A stretch of DNA of 64,000 nucleotides from Oxalobacteraceae bacterium (GCA_025352145.1 JANXTY010000030.1:212496-276495), one strand, 5' to 3'. Numbered from the stretch's first letter, positions 9,816 through 21,526 are shown. Numbers and translations: made by a program. The notes: a model not told the origin generated them from the sequence alone.

Positions 9816-11175
9816 AAAGTTCATTCGTAAAATTCTTGGTAAAGCTAAGGCACTCGATCGTAGCCAGCCTGTTGTCCTCGGTCCCAAGGAACATGGTATT
9901 GATCCCGGCTTGTTGTCATCAAATGCGGTACGTGTTACGCAAACCTTGCAAGAAGCAGGTTTCAAGGCATTTGTGGTGGGGGGTGCAGTCCGTGATTTAC
10001 TCTTAGGCGTCAAACCAAAAGATTTTGACATCGCGACCAACGCCACGCCTGAGCAGGTCAAACGATTATTCCGACGTGCCTTCATTATCGGCCGCCGATT
10101 TCAGATTGTGCATGTCATGTTCGGTCAAGATCTGCTAGAGGTCACCACCTTTCGCGGGGCATCATCGAATGAAGCCCCTAAGGACGAACATGGCCGCGTA
10201 TTGCGCGACAACACTTTCGGCGTACAACATGAAGATGCCATACGGCGCGACTTTACGATCAACGCCATGTATTACGACCCCGCCAGTCAGTCTGTATTCG
10301 ATTATCACGGTGGTATTGCTGACATCCGCAAAAAAATTCTGCGCATCATCGGCGTGCCGGAAGCACGCTATCGCGAAGATCCCATCCGTATGCTGCGTGT
10401 AGTGCGTTTTGCAGCGCGCCTAAAATTTTCTATTGATCCTGCTACCAGTGCGCCGATTCCGGCCATGGCCGCCCTGATCGATAACGTCCCGGCAGCGCGC
10501 GTGTTTGACGAAATGCTGAAACTTTTGATGAGCGGACATGCCCTGGCATGTTTGCAGCAGTTACGTAAAGAAGGCTTGCATCATGGTTTGCTGCCGCTAC
10601 TCGATGTGGTGTTGGAACAGCCGCTTGGCATCAAGTTCGTCACCCTGGCGCTTTCTGAAACCGACGCGCGGATACATCAAGGAAAATCGGTTTCGCCAGG
10701 TTTTCTATTCGCCTCCCTCTTATGGCACCAAGTACTGGAAAAATGGACTGCTTACAAGATGGCTGGCGAATTACCTATTCCCGCTCTCCATCTGGCCGCC
10801 GATGATGTGCTCGAATCGCAAACAGAAAAACTCGCGTTGCAGCGTAAAATCGGTTCCGACATGCGCGACATTTGGGCCATGCAGCCGCGTTTCGAACGGC
10901 GCGTTGGTAAAGCACCGTATCGGTTGCTAGAGCATTTGCGTTTTCGAGCGGGTTACGATTTTTTGTTACTGCGTTGCGCCTCAGGCGAAATCGATGCGGA
11001 TATCGGCGAATGGTGGACCGAATTTTATGAAGCAGATAGCCCGGACCGTGAACTACTGCTCTCGGACAAAAATAGAATGGAAGGCGGTGGGCTAGCGACT
11101 AAAAAGCGCTCCCAGCGCCGTAGAAGCAAATCAAAAAATAATAGCGGTACGAGCAGCAGTGAGGGTGGCGAATGA
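9808..11175 (+). CDS. pcnB: Poly(A) polymerase I
   Basis: 455 residues of a class II nucleotidyltransferase. It adds 3' poly(A) tails that promote RNA decay. The catalytic head has VVGGAVRDLLLG and KDFDIATNATPEQV (the metal-binding Asp pair), then RRDFTINAMYYDP and the neck YREDPIRMLRVVRFAARLKF. The strongly basic C-terminal tail (KKRSQRRRSKSK) suits RNA binding and is typical of PcnB as opposed to the CCA-adding enzyme. It overlaps the HAD gene at its start and folK at its end, as in many proteobacterial pcnB-folK operons. Confidence 0.95.
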   Translation: MIKKFIRKILGKAKALDRSQPVVLGPKEHGIDPGLLSSNAVRVTQTLQEAGFKAFVVGGAVRDLLLGVKPKDFDIATNATPEQVKRLFRRAFIIGRRFQIVHVMFGQDLLEVTTFRGASSNEAPKDEHGRVLRDNTFGVQHEDAIRRDFTINAMYYDPASQSVFDYHGGIADIRKKILRIIGVPEARYREDPIRMLRVVRFAARLKFSIDPATSAPIPAMAALIDNVPAARVFDEMLKLLMSGHALACLQQLRKEGLHHGLLPLLDVVLEQPLGIKFVTLALSETDARIHQGKSVSPGFLFASLLWHQVLEKWTAYKMAGELPIPALHLAADDVLESQTEKLALQRKIGSDMRDIWAMQPRFERRVGKAPYRLLEHLRFRAGYDFLLLRCASGEIDADIGEWWTEFYEADSPDRELLLSDKNRMEGGGLATKKRSQRRRSKSKNNSGTSSSEGGE

Positions 11176-11675
11176 TCCGTTCCCACAAACCTGAAATTAC
11201 CGCTTACATTGGTCTCGGATCGAATCTTGGTGATGCTGCGGCTCAGGTATGGGCAGCCATTACCTCTTTACAACAGATGCCAGACAGTCAGTTAAGTGCG
11301 CAATCGCCTCTATTTCGCAGCGCGCCCATTGATGCTAAAGGCGCTGATTTCATCAATGCCGTTGTGCAGATTCAAACACAGCTGCCAGCACTCATCTTGC
11401 TACAGGAACTGCAGATTATCGAACACGCATCCGGGCGGGAACGCCCCTATCAGAATGCCCCTCGCACACTTGACCTCGACATTCTTTTATACGGTACCCA
11501 GGAAATTACATCGGACTCGCTGACAGTGCCTCATCCTCGCTTGACTCAACGTGCCTTCGCACTTATCCCGCTACTACAGATTGACCCAATGGTTGTCATT
11601 CCCGGTCAAGGATTTGGGCATCAGTTTGTGGCTGGTGTTGCTGCGCAAAAAATAGAGCGCTATTTTAATACCTGA
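11172..11675 (+). CDS. folK: 6-hydroxymethyl-7,8-dihydropterin pyrophosphokinase (HPPK)
   Basis: 167 residues. HPPK transfers pyrophosphate from ATP to hydroxymethyl-dihydropterin in folate synthesis. The N-terminal AYIGLGSNLGD and the signature RTLDLDILLYG with its two metal-binding aspartates are clear, followed by VPHPRLTQRAFALIPL. The ATG overlaps the pcnB stop (ATGA), so translation is coupled. It is the last gene of the hda operon; a decayed gene follows it. Confidence 0.95.
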   Translation: MIRSHKPEITAYIGLGSNLGDAAAQVWAAITSLQQMPDSQLSAQSPLFRSAPIDAKGADFINAVVQIQTQLPALILLQELQIIEHASGRERPYQNAPRTLDLDILLYGTQEITSDSLTVPHPRLTQRAFALIPLLQIDPMVVIPGQGFGHQFVAGVAAQKIERYFNT

Positions 11676-11725
11676 CTGTTTTTGTACTTGAATAACAGCG
11701 TACAGATCACAAGAAATGAAACGTC

Positions 11726-12063
11726 ATGTACATTCCTGTCATTGTTCAAACAGTCGGATCACTCCTACTTTCCAACGTTTTCATGATGGTGGCCTGGTAC
11801 GGTCATTGAAAAGATTTCTCGGAGAAAGCCTGGTGGATCGCCCTATTTGAATACCTATTGCAGTTACCTGCAAACCGCATTGGTTATAGCCAATCTCCCT
11901 GCAATTCTCCCTTGCCCAACTGAAGATTTTGCAAGAAGCGATTACACTCACGGTATTTATACCCTTTGCCATGTTCTGTAATGTTCTGTATGCACCAGCC
12001 GTTCAAATTCGATTACCTGTGGGCTGGACTGTATTTGCTGGCTATTTTATTTTCCGATCATGA
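11726..12063 (+). pseudogene. Decayed DUF486 (DMT-like small membrane protein) gene
   Basis: No open frame spans this stretch, but conceptual translation recovers a DUF486 protein in pieces. The frame from ATG 11726 gives LLLSNVFMMVAWYGH and then a TGA at 11807. The same frame resumes with AWWIALFEYLLQLPANRIGYSQ, missing the roughly 10 residues usually found between WWIA and FEY. A shift then gives QFSLAQLKILQEAITLTVFIPFAMF, another gives FKFDYLWAGLYLL, and a last one GYFIFRS. One stop, one in-frame deletion and at least two or three frameshifts make function very unlikely. Confidence 0.75.
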
Positions 12064-12081
12064 TTAAACGCATCGCATCCA

Positions 12082-12732
12082 ATGAATTTTGACCAATACC
12101 GTTATATCGTTGTCGAAGGCCCCATCGGCGTTGGCAAAACCTCTCTAGCACGCAAAATCGCTGATAGTTTTGGTGCGCAGGTATTACTGGAACAACCTCA
12201 GGACAACCCTTTTCTCGAGAGGTTTTATCGTGACTCTGCACGTTACGCGTTACCGACGCAAATGTTTTTTTTGTTTCAACGCTTAAATCAATTGCGTCAA
12301 CTGCACGATCTGGTGCAAACAGATTCGTTTAGTACGCGTTTGGTATCTGATTTTCTGCTGGATAAAGATCCAATTTTTGCGCGTCTGACGCTCGCCGATG
12401 ATGAATTTAATTTGTACGAACAGCTTTACCATCAGCTGCATTTGCAGGCACCCAAACCTGATCTGGTAATTTATCTGCAAGCCGATGCAGATACCCTGAT
12501 TGCGCGTGTCCACAAGCGGGGTGTCTCGATGGAAGAAGGCATCTCCGAAACTTATCTGACCCGTCTGGCAGAAGGGTATAGCCGGTTTTTTTATGACTAC
12601 GATGCGTCACCTTTGCTCATTGTCAATGCAGAACATTTCAACCCCATTGAACGGGCCGACGACTTTAACTTGCTACTCACTCAAATCAAACACATGCGTG
12701 GCAAACGAGAATTTTTTAATCGTGGAGAATAA
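12082..12732 (+). CDS. Deoxynucleoside kinase (deoxyadenosine/deoxyguanosine kinase family)
   Basis: 216 residues. The P-loop [11 protein letters not shown] is at residues 14-24; the [21 protein letters not shown] segment is the dNK family motif with the lid arginine, and [18 protein letters not shown] forms the substrate-pocket helices. The family phosphorylates deoxynucleosides in the salvage pathway; dA or dG preference is the usual guess for this bacterial branch. panB starts 2 nt after its stop codon, so both are probably one transcript. Confidence 0.88.
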   Translation: MNFDQYRYIVVEGPIGVGKTSLARKIADSFGAQVLLEQPQDNPFLERFYRDSARYALPTQMFFLFQRLNQLRQLHDLVQTDSFSTRLVSDFLLDKDPIFARLTLADDEFNLYEQLYHQLHLQAPKPDLVIYLQADADTLIARVHKRGVSMEEGISETYLTRLAEGYSRFFYDYDASPLLIVNAEHFNPIERADDFNLLLTQIKHMRGKREFFNRGE

Positions 12733-12734
12733 CA

Positions 12735-13592
12735 ATGGCAGACTATCTGGAAAATAATGCACAGGGCCAAGCTGGCAAGTCCGACACCATTCCACCAGAA
12801 AGAAAGGCAGTCACCATTCCAGCTATCGCAGCGATGCATAATCATCGTGAAAAAATTGCGGTACTCACTTGTTACGACGCTAGTTTTGCCGCTTTGATGG
12901 ATCGCTGCGGCATCGACATGTTATTGGTCGGCGATTCGTTGGGCATGGTATGTCAGGGACAGGCTTCTACCTTACCGGTTTCCGTTAGCGATATTGTCTA
13001 CCATACCACTAGCGTCGCCCGCGGCAACAAAAATGCCTTAATCATGGCGGACATGCCATTTGGCAGCTATGCAACACCCCAATCTGCGTTCGCTAATGCG
13101 GCGATTTTAATCCAGGCTGGCGCACAGATTGTGAAGCTTGAAGGCGGCGCATGGCTGGCCGAAACCGTCCAATTCTTGACCGAAAGGGCTATTCCGGTAT
13201 GCGCTCACTTAGGATTGACGCCACAATCGGTACATCAGTTAGGCGGCTATAAAGTCCAGGGGAAATCGATGGAAAGTGCTGCGCTGTTAAAGACTGACGC
13301 ATTGGCGCTACAGTCAGCCGGTGCGTCCATGTTATTGCTGGAGGCGATACCCCGGGCACTCGGTAAAGAAATCACGGCGTTGCTCACGATTCCCACCATT
13401 GGAATCGGTGCGGGGCCAGATTGTTCGGGGCAGGTGTTGGTGATGCATGATTTGCTGGGCGTATTCCCGGGACGAAAAGCGCGTTTCGTAAAAAATTTTA
13501 TGGAGGGGCAAACTAGTATTGATCGCGCCGTTATGGCCTATATCGCAGCAGTCAAAGACCACTCCTTTCCCGGACCGGAGCATTGTTTTTAG
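12735..13592 (+). CDS. panB: 3-methyl-2-oxobutanoate hydroxymethyltransferase
   Basis: 285 residues. PanB adds a hydroxymethyl group to alpha-ketoisovalerate in the pantothenate pathway. Motifs: [31 protein letters not shown] (Mg-binding Asp), [36 protein letters not shown] and [22 protein letters not shown]. The N-terminal ~25 residues (to about PPERKAV) are a variable extension. panC, the usual partner, is not in the window. Follows the deoxynucleoside kinase directly. Confidence 0.96.
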   Translation: MADYLENNAQGQAGKSDTIPPERKAVTIPAIAAMHNHREKIAVLTCYDASFAALMDRCGIDMLLVGDSLGMVCQGQASTLPVSVSDIVYHTTSVARGNKNALIMADMPFGSYATPQSAFANAAILIQAGAQIVKLEGGAWLAETVQFLTERAIPVCAHLGLTPQSVHQLGGYKVQGKSMESAALLKTDALALQSAGASMLLLEAIPRALGKEITALLTIPTIGIGAGPDCSGQVLVMHDLLGVFPGRKARFVKNFMEGQTSIDRAVMAYIAAVKDHSFPGPEHCF

Positions 13593-13913
13593 AAATTGAT
13601 TGGTCACTCTTTTGAAAATATCCCGCTCGTTCCTCAATAAGGTACAATTCGCCAAACTATCAAGGATGTGGGCATCATCTTTCTAAAACGAACCATTCTG
13701 AAATAAAATAAGATCGTTTACAATTCGATGGTCGTGGGTTTAACCGCCATCAGCACCCAACCTTGTATTCTCGCCCGCAATACCTTCTCCTTAGGCGTCG
13801 GAATACAGTATCAACGTACTCTAGTCGGGCGGCATCAATAGATGCTTGTCGTTGAATCGTGTAAACATTTATCTCCTCGCAAGCAATTGCAAAACAAGTA
13901 GTAAGAGCCAACC
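13593..13913. other. Gap before scpB; possible promoter only
   Basis: No gene, repeat or RNA is recognised in these 321 bases. A weak sigma-70 candidate, TTCTGA (13696-13701), 17-nt spacer, TACAAT (13719-13724), could serve scpB, leaving a leader of about 180 nt. Confidence 0.35.
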
Positions 13914-14705
13914 ATGAATACTATTGAGGCGAAAAAAGTCCTCGAAACCGCACTTCTATGTGCCCATGAGCCGCTATCCATTAGTGGGATGAAGAAGCTT
14001 TATGGCAACGACGGAGAAGGTGTCGAATTAGTCGGCGCTGACACAATCGAACTTCTGCTTGAAGAATTGCGTAATGATTGGTCAGGCAAGGGTATTGAAG
14101 TGGTCAGTCTGTCCACGGGCTGGCGTTTTCAGAGTCGGCCTGAGATGAAAATGTATCTGGATCGGCTCAATCCAGAAAAACCCCCCAAATATTCGCGCGC
14201 AACTCTGGAAACGCTTGCTATTATTGCTTATCGGCAGCCGGTAACGCGTGGGGATATTGAGGAAATACGTGGCGTCACCGTTAATTCTCACACCATCAAA
14301 ATGTTAGAAGAAAGAGGATGGATTGATGCCATTGGTCATCGAGACGTTCCTGGGCGGCCAGCCTTGTTTGCAACAACCAAGCAATTTTTGGATGATCTTG
14401 GGTTGACTTCCCTGGCGCAACTTCCGCCACTGCAACAAGTGGCCAAAGGCGACATGCAAGGTGGTGCGTTAATGGAAATGCAAGCTCTCGACGCAGAGTT
14501 GGAAGCCAACCTCAATCAATCAACCATCAATTTTTTACCCGAAAAAGCGTCCCTTTGCCTTGACGACATCGTCGCAGCAACCGTTCAGTCTGACGCGGTT
14601 TCCAGCCCCATTGATATTGAATTTTTTTCACCCGAGCCTGTGTTAGATGTCGTCATGGACGATGCCCTTGGACAGCACAATCAAGAGAATGATGAATCCA
14701 ATTAA
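13914..14705 (+). CDS. scpB: Segregation and condensation protein B
   Basis: 263 residues. ScpB forms the SMC-kleisin complex with ScpA and SMC that organises the chromosome. Two winged-helix domains are visible: the N-terminal part ([25 protein letters not shown]) and the second with [24 protein letters not shown], the family signature, then [25 protein letters not shown]. The acidic tail after ~residue 190 is poorly conserved and probably disordered. scpA is not adjacent here. The 3' end overlaps the pseudouridine synthase gene by about 17 nt. Confidence 0.95.
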   Translation: MNTIEAKKVLETALLCAHEPLSISGMKKLYGNDGEGVELVGADTIELLLEELRNDWSGKGIEVVSLSTGWRFQSRPEMKMYLDRLNPEKPPKYSRATLETLAIIAYRQPVTRGDIEEIRGVTVNSHTIKMLEERGWIDAIGHRDVPGRPALFATTKQFLDDLGLTSLAQLPPLQQVAKGDMQGGALMEMQALDAELEANLNQSTINFLPEKASLCLDDIVAATVQSDAVSSPIDIEFFSPEPVLDVVMDDALGQHNQENDESN

Positions 14706-16335
14706 ACCCACTGACGCACCCCCCATAAGTGCAACCGACTCGCCCTCTGCCGAGATCAAAGAGACGAAAAAAATGAACAAACGTGTCAAGCTACCTGCAG
14801 AAGGTTCTGCATCCATCCCCGACTCTTCTCAATCTGAACGCACGGCACGCCCAATCCGCGGCCCCCGCGCCAGCAGAGGCCCGAGAACACCACGTGTTGT
14901 GTCTTCCAGTTATCAGAATGAGAATCCCCAGCCGCTGCTTGCCTCGCCCGAGAACGAGCAGGCAGCGCCGCTACTGGGGGGCGACGTTGTATCGAGTCCT
15001 GCAGAGCCACGCAGTGAGTTTAGCAATCGCAATCGGGGCGATCAAAAGGAACTCTCTGGCAAGTCATCAAGAGGTATTGGAAAATTCGGATCCAACAGCA
15101 GACAATCGACTAAGCCAGGTAGCAAACCATCCCAAGTGCAGCCAAAGCCCAACGAGGCAGATACGATTTTTTCCTATGTGACCTCCGAGGCATTTGATAA
15201 TGAGTCTCTCAATGGTAGCGATGTAAGCGAGAAATCTTCACGAGAGGGTCGGCAAAAAGTAGTGCGGCGTGACCTCACTGCGGATGATGATGCGCCTAAA
15301 CTGCACAAGGTATTGGCTGAAGCGGGGCTGGGCTCGCGCCGTGACATGGAAGAATTAATCATTGCCGGACGCGTCTCAGTCAATGGTGAGCCGGCCCATA
15401 TCGGGCAACGCATTTTGCCAGCTGATCAGGTGCGGATTAATGGCAAGTTAATTCAACGCAAGGTCAGCAAACGCCCACCACGGGTCTTGATTTACCACAA
15501 ACCCGCCGGGGAAATTGTCAGTCATAACGATCCAGATGGTCGGCCATCCGTATTCGACCGCCTCCCCACAATGAAAGCTGGAAAATGGTTGGCCGTAGGC
15601 CGCCTCGATTTTAATACCGAAGGTTTATTGCTATTTACCACATCAGGTGATCTGGCCAACCGCCTGATGCACCCACGCTATGGTATTGACCGTGAGTATG
15701 CAGTGCGCACACTGGGTGAATTGGAAGAAGGCATGCGTCAAAAATTGCTGGCTGGCGTAGAGCTAGGCGATGGCCTCGCCCAATTTTCAAAAATTGCAGA
15801 TGGTGGTGGGGAAGGGGTCAATAAATGGTACCGGGTAACGATCGGTGAAGGTCGTAATCGTGAAGTCCGCCGCATGTTCGAGGCCATTGGATTGACCGTG
15901 TCACGCCTCATTCGCACCCGATATGGTGCGATGACATTGCCATCCGGCTTGAAACGTGGCCGATGGGAAGAAATGGAAGAAAATGATGTTCGGGCTTTGT
16001 TAAGTGTCAGCGGACTAGAAAAAATGTCGGCGCAAATCAATCCCAAAGCTCGCAGCGCCCACACAAGTCGCAATGTAAATGGTAATCATCTTGGCAACAA
16101 CGGTTACGGGAAAACAGGGCCAGGATCGCCTCAAACAGGATTGCCTCCAGGACAGGCTAGAGGCCAGAGACAAAGTGGCAGCAACAGTTCGGGACAATCG
16201 CGAGGCCGCCAGCCGGATCCGCTACAAACCACCTTTGGATTTGCCAATATGGCTCAACCGCGTCGCAATGCAGGCCCATCGCGGGGACCTACCGGTATAG
16301 CCCAAAGTACCCCACGTCGTCGATCAAAAATTTAA
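14689..16335 (+). CDS. rluB: 23S rRNA pseudouridine synthase, RluB type
   Basis: About 548 residues, far longer than E. coli RluB (~290). The core has an S4 RNA-binding domain (~205-250, [20 protein letters not shown]) and the RsuA-family catalytic domain with [13 protein letters not shown], whose Asp (~307) is the nucleophile, then [14 protein letters not shown]. RluB makes pseudouridine in 23S rRNA helix 93. Flanking residues 1-200 and 470-548 are low-complexity, rich in Ser, Pro, Gly, Arg and Gln, a pattern seen in Burkholderiales homologues. The start (14689 or 14692) lies inside scpB. Confidence 0.9.
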   Translation: MMNPIKPTDAPPISATDSPSAEIKETKKMNKRVKLPAEGSASIPDSSQSERTARPIRGPRASRGPRTPRVVSSSYQNENPQPLLASPENEQAAPLLGGDVVSSPAEPRSEFSNRNRGDQKELSGKSSRGIGKFGSNSRQSTKPGSKPSQVQPKPNEADTIFSYVTSEAFDNESLNGSDVSEKSSREGRQKVVRRDLTADDDAPKLHKVLAEAGLGSRRDMEELIIAGRVSVNGEPAHIGQRILPADQVRINGKLIQRKVSKRPPRVLIYHKPAGEIVSHNDPDGRPSVFDRLPTMKAGKWLAVGRLDFNTEGLLLFTTSGDLANRLMHPRYGIDREYAVRTLGELEEGMRQKLLAGVELGDGLAQFSKIADGGGEGVNKWYRVTIGEGRNREVRRMFEAIGLTVSRLIRTRYGAMTLPSGLKRGRWEEMEENDVRALLSVSGLEKMSAQINPKARSAHTSRNVNGNHLGNNGYGKTGPGSPQTGLPPGQARGQRQSGSNSSGQSRGRQPDPLQTTFGFANMAQPRRNAGPSRGPTGIAQSTPRRRSKI

Positions 16336-16437
16336 GCAAAAAATACTTTACGTTTCCGCAAAATAATATTGCCAATGCGCAATGCTTCAAGTGCCTGATT
16401 TGATATGATGTTTTACGCAAATCACTTCTTTCTGTGA

Positions 16438-16466
16438 TTGTGATGTAGGCATAAATCGTTTATAAT
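16438..16466 (+). promoter_or_regulatory. Sigma-70 promoter of the rimP-nusA-infB operon
   Basis: TTGTGA at 16438-16443, an exact 17-bp spacer, and a consensus TATAAT at 16461-16466. Transcription should begin near 16473, giving a leader of about 140 nt before rimP. Confidence 0.75.
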
Positions 16467-16538
16467 CCGGCGGCTAGTAACAGTTAGCTCGCAAGATTGC
16501 AGTTAGGTGCTATCTACTCGTGGTTTTGTATTGGAAGG

Positions 16539-16563
16539 ATGGGCATCTGCCCATTTTTTTTTT
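16539..16563 (+). terminator. Terminator-like hairpin in the rimP leader
   Basis: ATGGGC / GCCCAT with an ATCT loop followed by about ten T residues, located between the promoter and the rimP start. It has all features of an intrinsic terminator, so the operon is probably controlled by attenuation or read-through; NusA autoregulation is a plausible reason. Confidence 0.75.
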
Positions 16564-16615
16564 GCTAAATGACTTTTACGTACATCCCTATTGTTGACTT
16601 AAACGGAGAACTGTC

Positions 16616-17101
16616 TTGCAACTGTTGGAATTGATCGAAAAAACGGTATGCGGTTTGGGCTACGAGCTAGTCGATTTCGAGCGCGCCGAACGGGGATTGT
16701 TTCGCGTTTACATTGATTTTCCGTTGGAAAATGCAGATAAGGGCCCGATCACAGTTGAGGATTGTGCGACGGTCAGTCATCAGTTGTCGCATGTTTTGAC
16801 AGTTGAAAATGCCCATTATGAGCGACTTGAGATTTCATCGCCGGGTCTTGATCGGCCCCTAAAAAAATTGTCTGATTATGTGCGTTTTGCAGGATCAGAG
16901 GCACTGATCAAGTTGCGTTTACCGATGTCTGGCACCCCGAATCGCAAATCCTTTCAAGGTGTTTTATGCGAACCGGAAGGTGATCAGTTGAAGTTGGAAT
17001 TTGAAGGTAAGGATGGTCCGGCGCTGTTGGATTTTACACTCGCCGATGTGGATAAGGCACGCTTGGTGCCGCATGTGGATTTTAGGAGTCGCAAAGCATG
17101 A
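16616..17101 (+). CDS. rimP: Ribosome maturation factor RimP
   Basis: 161 residues. RimP assists 30S subunit maturation. The N-terminal domain shows [22 protein letters not shown] and the conserved [18 protein letters not shown] and [15 protein letters not shown]; the C-terminal part is the SH3-like barrel. The start is TTG, chosen because GGAG lies 7 nt upstream and the protein aligns from here ([19 protein letters not shown]). It overlaps nusA by ATGA. First gene of the classic rimP-nusA-infB cluster. Confidence 0.93.
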   Translation: MQLLELIEKTVCGLGYELVDFERAERGLFRVYIDFPLENADKGPITVEDCATVSHQLSHVLTVENAHYERLEISSPGLDRPLKKLSDYVRFAGSEALIKLRLPMSGTPNRKSFQGVLCEPEGDQLKLEFEGKDGPALLDFTLADVDKARLVPHVDFRSRKA

Positions 17102-18657
17102 GTCGCGAAGTATTATTGTTAGTCGATGCGCTTGCGCGCGAAAAAAATGTCGATACGGATATCGTCTTCGGAGCGCTTGAACACGCGCTTGCTCAGGCGA
17201 CCAAAAAACGTTACCAAGGCGATGTTGACATTCGTGTCACTATTAACCGTGAAACGGGCGAATTTGAGTCTTTCCGCCGTTGGCATGTTGTGCCCGATGA
17301 GGCCGGTCTTCAATTGCCAGACCAGGAAATTTTGCACTTCGAGGCACTCGAACAGATCGAAGATATCGATATCGATGACCATATCGAAGAGCCGATTGAG
17401 TCCGTCGATTTTGGTCGCCGTTTTGCACAGGATACAAAACAGGTTGTATTGCAGCGCATCCGGGATGCCGAGCGCGAGCAAATCCTGGCAGATTTCCTTG
17501 ATCGCGGTGATTCTCTCGTAACAGGGACAATCAAGCGCATGGAACGTGGCGATGCCATCGTCGAGTCCGGAAAAATTGAGGCCCGTCTGCCGCGTGACCA
17601 GACCATTCCAAAAGAAAACCTACGTATTGGCGACCGTGTGCGCGCCTACATTCTGCGCATCGATCGCAATGCGCGTGGACCGCAAGTCATTCTGTCGCGA
17701 ACCGCGCCAGAATTTATCATGAAACTTTTTGAGTTGGAAGTGCCCGAGATTGAGCAAGGTTTTCTTGAAATAAAATCGGCTGCGCGCGATGCGGGCGTGC
17801 GTGCCAAGATCGCCGTATTTACCGAAGATAAGCGCATTGATCCAATTGGCACCTGTGTTGGTATGCGCGGCTCACGCGTGCAAGCCGTTACAGGCGAATT
17901 AGGTGGGGAGCGGGTTGATATCGTATTGTGGTCGGATGATCCTGCGCAGTTCGTCATTGGCGCACTGGCTCCAGCCAACGTATCTTCGATCATGGTCGAC
18001 GAGGAAAAACATGCAATGGATGTCGTAGTAGATGAGGAAAATCTCGCTATTGCCATCGGGCGCAGTGGACAAAATGTACGCTTGGCTGCCGAATTAACAG
18101 GGTGGAAAATCAACATCATGACTGCGGAAGAATCAGCCGATAAGTCTGCTGTCGAAACCGCCTCGATTCGCATTCTGTTCATGGAAAAACTCGACGTCGA
18201 TCAAGAAGTCGCCGATATTTTGATCGAGGAAGGTTTTGCCAGCTTGGAAGAGATCGCCTACGTGCCCATTACTGAAATGCTGGAAATCGAATCATTCGAC
18301 GAAGACACCGTTAATGAATTACGTACCCGTGCTCGTGACGCCCTGGTTACGGAAGCCATCGCTTCGGAAGAGGGCTTGGAAGGTATGGACGATGCGCTCG
18401 CCAACCTCGACTGCATGGATCGCGTAACAGCAGGAAAATTAGGCTTGGCCGGAATTAAAACGATTGAAGCTTTTGCCGGGTTGGCATATGACGAATTCGG
18501 TGCGATTTTGGCTCTGTCATCCGAGCGTGCGCGGCAATTAATTAAAGATGAATTTAAAGATGTGACCGACGATGAAATGAAACTCATTGACGCCAAGTAC
18601 GATAATCATGCCAAGGAACTGCAAGCCAAAGCATGGAATCTCGCCGAAGCCAATTGA
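17098..18657 (+). CDS. nusA: Transcription elongation/termination factor NusA
   Basis: 519 residues, the long proteobacterial form. Domains in order: N-terminal RNA-polymerase-binding domain (1-~130), S1 (~135-200, [19 protein letters not shown]), KH1 and KH2 (~200-345, with [23 protein letters not shown] split over the KH loop and [19 protein letters not shown]), and two helix-hairpin-helix acidic repeats (~365-500) that bind the alpha subunit CTD or lambda N in E. coli. Start overlaps rimP. Acts in pausing, termination and antitermination. Confidence 0.97.
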   Translation: MSREVLLLVDALAREKNVDTDIVFGALEHALAQATKKRYQGDVDIRVTINRETGEFESFRRWHVVPDEAGLQLPDQEILHFEALEQIEDIDIDDHIEEPIESVDFGRRFAQDTKQVVLQRIRDAEREQILADFLDRGDSLVTGTIKRMERGDAIVESGKIEARLPRDQTIPKENLRIGDRVRAYILRIDRNARGPQVILSRTAPEFIMKLFELEVPEIEQGFLEIKSAARDAGVRAKIAVFTEDKRIDPIGTCVGMRGSRVQAVTGELGGERVDIVLWSDDPAQFVIGALAPANVSSIMVDEEKHAMDVVVDEENLAIAIGRSGQNVRLAAELTGWKINIMTAEESADKSAVETASIRILFMEKLDVDQEVADILIEEGFASLEEIAYVPITEMLEIESFDEDTVNELRTRARDALVTEAIASEEGLEGMDDALANLDCMDRVTAGKLGLAGIKTIEAFAGLAYDEFGAILALSSERARQLIKDEFKDVTDDEMKLIDAKYDNHAKELQAKAWNLAEAN

Positions 18658-18709
18658 ACTGGATAATTCCCCTATTTTATCCGCCGAGCCACATAGAAAA
18701 GAGGACTGA

Positions 18710-21526
18710 ATGGCGAGTAACAACGTAGCCCAATTTGCCACCGAGCTTAAAATGCCCGCCGACCTACTGCTCACGCAGTTGCGGTCTGCTGGTGTTGAAA
18801 AAGGCTCCACGTCCGATGTGTTGTCTAAAGATGATAAAGACAAGCTTCTTGAGCATTTGCGCCGGTCACACGGTACAACGTCGGATAGCGAAAAGAAAAA
18901 AATTACCCTGACGCGTAAAGAGACAACTGAAATCAAACAGGCTGACGCGACGGGGAAATCACGGACCATTCAAGTTGAAGTCCGTAAAAAACGTACTTTC
19001 GTTAAACGCGACGAACCGACCGTTGAAGAAATGCCTGCGATCGCGGTAGAGCCTATTGTTGATGAAGCGGAACGTGTCCGTCGTGAAGAAGATTCTCGCC
19101 GTCAAGCCGAGTTCATCGCTCGACAAGAAGCAGATTTGCATGAAAAGCAAGAGCGTTTAGCTAAACTGGAAGCCGAAAAGGAAGCCCAGACTAAAGCTCT
19201 GCAAAAAGCTGAAAATGCTGCAAAAATTGAAGCCGCTTTAGAAGCTAAACTCGCGGCAAAGCCAGCAGCTGATGTGATTGTCGCCGAAAAAAAACGCGTG
19301 ACAAATGACGAGGCAAAGAAAAAAACTGCGTTAGCTGCAAAAGATGCCGCCGAAAAAGCGGCCGTCACTGAACAAGCACGCAAAGTGGTTGCAGATGAAG
19401 TCGCACAGATTAAAGCGATGATGAATGCGCCACGCAGGGCCATAAAAGCACCGGAACCGGTGCCAGTGGCAGCAAAAGTGCCGGAAGGGACACTGCACAA
19501 GCCAGTAGATAAAAAGCCTGGCGAGAAAAAAGAAGAGAGGAAACCTGCGATCACTGAAAAGAAAGCAATCAAGTCGGCCAATGTTTCTTCAACCTGGCAA
19601 GACGACGCGAAAAAACGTGGTGCGCCGGGTGGCATCAAGCCTCGTGGAAATACAGCAGTTCCGGGCGGTGGACGTGACGCATGGCGCAGTGGTGGAAAAG
19701 GTCGTCGCCCGTCTCATAGTCATGCGCATGATGAGCGTGAAACCAATTTTCAGGCACCGACTGAAGCTGTCATTAAAGATGTACACGTTCCTGAAACGAT
19801 TACTGTGGCTGAACTTGCCCACAAAATGTCCGTCAAAGCCTCTGAAGTCATCAAACATTTGATGAAACTCGGTCAGATGTGCACGATTAATCAGGTGCTC
19901 GATCAAGAAACAGCCATGATTCTGGTCGAAGAAATGGGACACAAAGCTTTTGCGGCCAAGCTCGACGATCCTGAGGCATTGCTGGCCGATGGTGGCGAGC
20001 AGGTCGATTACGAACTGCTACCGAGAGCGCCTGTCGTTACCGTCATGGGTCACGTCGATCATGGTAAGACCTCTTTACTTGATTACATTCGTCGCGCCAA
20101 AGTGGCTTCCGGCGAAGCGGGCGGCATTACGCAGCATATCGGCGCTTACCACGTAGAAACGCCGCGCGGCATGATTACCTTCCTCGATACGCCGGGCCAT
20201 GAGGCATTTACAGCAATGCGCGCTCGCGGTGCAAAAGCGACTGATATCGTTATTTTGGTGGTCGCCTCCGACGATGGCGTGATGCCACAAACACGGGAAG
20301 CGATTGCTCACGCAAAAGCAGCCGGAGTACCACTAGTTGTTGCAATCAACAAGATTGACAAGCCGGGTGCGAATCTCGATCGCGTCAAACAGGAACTGAT
20401 TGCTGAGCAAGTCGTGCCTGAAGAGTATGGTGGCGATTCGCCATTTGTGCCAGTGTCGGCCAAAACTGGCGCGGGGATTGATGATCTGCTTGAGCAAGTA
20501 CTATTGCAGGCGGAAGTGCTGGAGCTGAAAGCGTCTAAAGATTCTCCCGCCCGTGGGTTAGTGGTTGAGGCGCGCCTCGATAAAGGTCGCGGCCCCGTGG
20601 CAACTATTCTGGTGCAGTCCGGCACATTGAAACGCGGCGATGTGGTGCTGGCAGGTTCATCCTACGGTCGCGTTCGTGCCATGCTGGACGAAAACGGCAA
20701 GAGTATTGCCGAGGCGGGCCCCTCGATTCCGGTGGAAATCCAAGGCTTGACCGAAGTACCTGTTGCGGGTGAAGAAGTCATGGTCATGGCTGATGAGCGC
20801 AAAGCGCGGGAAATCGGCTTGTTCCGCCAAGGAAAATTCCGTGACGTTAAGCTGGCCAAACAGCAAGCGGCGAAACTGGAAAACATGTTCGAACAGATGG
20901 GTGAAGGCGAAGTCAAAAATCTGCCGATGATCATCAAAACCGACGTTCAAGGTTCGCAAGAGGCATTGGTACATTCGATGCAAAAACTGTCTACCAGCGA
21001 AGTACGGGTGCAGGTGGTTCATGCAGGCGTCGGCGGTATTTCGGAATCGGATGTCAACCTGGCTGTCGCATCGAAAGCGGTCATCATCGGCTTTAACACG
21101 CGGGCTGATGCGTCAGCGCGTAAATTGGCCGAAGCCAATGGCGTTGATATTCGCTACTACAACATCATTTACGATGCCATCGATGATGTCAAAGCAGCGA
21201 TGTCCGGCATGCTTGCTCCTGAAAAACGCGAACAGGCATTGGGATTAGTCGAGATTCGCCAGGTTATTTTGGTAAGCAAAGTTGGTGCGATTGCAGGCTG
21301 CTTTGTACTTGAAGGTCTCGTCAAACGCGGCTCTTCAGTGCGTTTATTGCGCAACAATGTCGTTACCTGGACGGGTGAAATCGACTCACTTAAACGTTTC
21401 AAGGATGATGCGAAGGAAGTTAAATCAGGTTTCGAATGTGGCCTGACTTTGAAAAACTTCAATGATGTTCAAGAAGGCGATCAACTGGAAGTATTTGAGG
21501 TTCAAGAAATCGCACGATCTCTGTAA
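18710..21526 (+). CDS. infB: Translation initiation factor IF-2
   Basis: 938 residues. IF-2 delivers fMet-tRNA to the 30S subunit and drives subunit joining. The N-terminal IF2N domain (1-50, [23 protein letters not shown]) is followed by a long charged helical linker (~90-400) rich in Ala, Glu and Lys, a second IF2N-like segment ([20 protein letters not shown]), then the GTPase domain: G1 GHVDHGKT at 447-454, [12 protein letters not shown]. Domains II, III and C2 complete the protein. Start preceded by GAGGAC. Confidence 0.97.
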   Translation: MASNNVAQFATELKMPADLLLTQLRSAGVEKGSTSDVLSKDDKDKLLEHLRRSHGTTSDSEKKKITLTRKETTEIKQADATGKSRTIQVEVRKKRTFVKRDEPTVEEMPAIAVEPIVDEAERVRREEDSRRQAEFIARQEADLHEKQERLAKLEAEKEAQTKALQKAENAAKIEAALEAKLAAKPAADVIVAEKKRVTNDEAKKKTALAAKDAAEKAAVTEQARKVVADEVAQIKAMMNAPRRAIKAPEPVPVAAKVPEGTLHKPVDKKPGEKKEERKPAITEKKAIKSANVSSTWQDDAKKRGAPGGIKPRGNTAVPGGGRDAWRSGGKGRRPSHSHAHDERETNFQAPTEAVIKDVHVPETITVAELAHKMSVKASEVIKHLMKLGQMCTINQVLDQETAMILVEEMGHKAFAAKLDDPEALLADGGEQVDYELLPRAPVVTVMGHVDHGKTSLLDYIRRAKVASGEAGGITQHIGAYHVETPRGMITFLDTPGHEAFTAMRARGAKATDIVILVVASDDGVMPQTREAIAHAKAAGVPLVVAINKIDKPGANLDRVKQELIAEQVVPEEYGGDSPFVPVSAKTGAGIDDLLEQVLLQAEVLELKASKDSPARGLVVEARLDKGRGPVATILVQSGTLKRGDVVLAGSSYGRVRAMLDENGKSIAEAGPSIPVEIQGLTEVPVAGEEVMVMADERKAREIGLFRQGKFRDVKLAKQQAAKLENMFEQMGEGEVKNLPMIIKTDVQGSQEALVHSMQKLSTSEVRVQVVHAGVGGISESDVNLAVASKAVIIGFNTRADASARKLAEANGVDIRYYNIIYDAIDDVKAAMSGMLAPEKREQALGLVEIRQVILVSKVGAIAGCFVLEGLVKRGSSVRLLRNNVVTWTGEIDSLKRFKDDAKEVKSGFECGLTLKNFNDVQEGDQLEVFEVQEIARSL

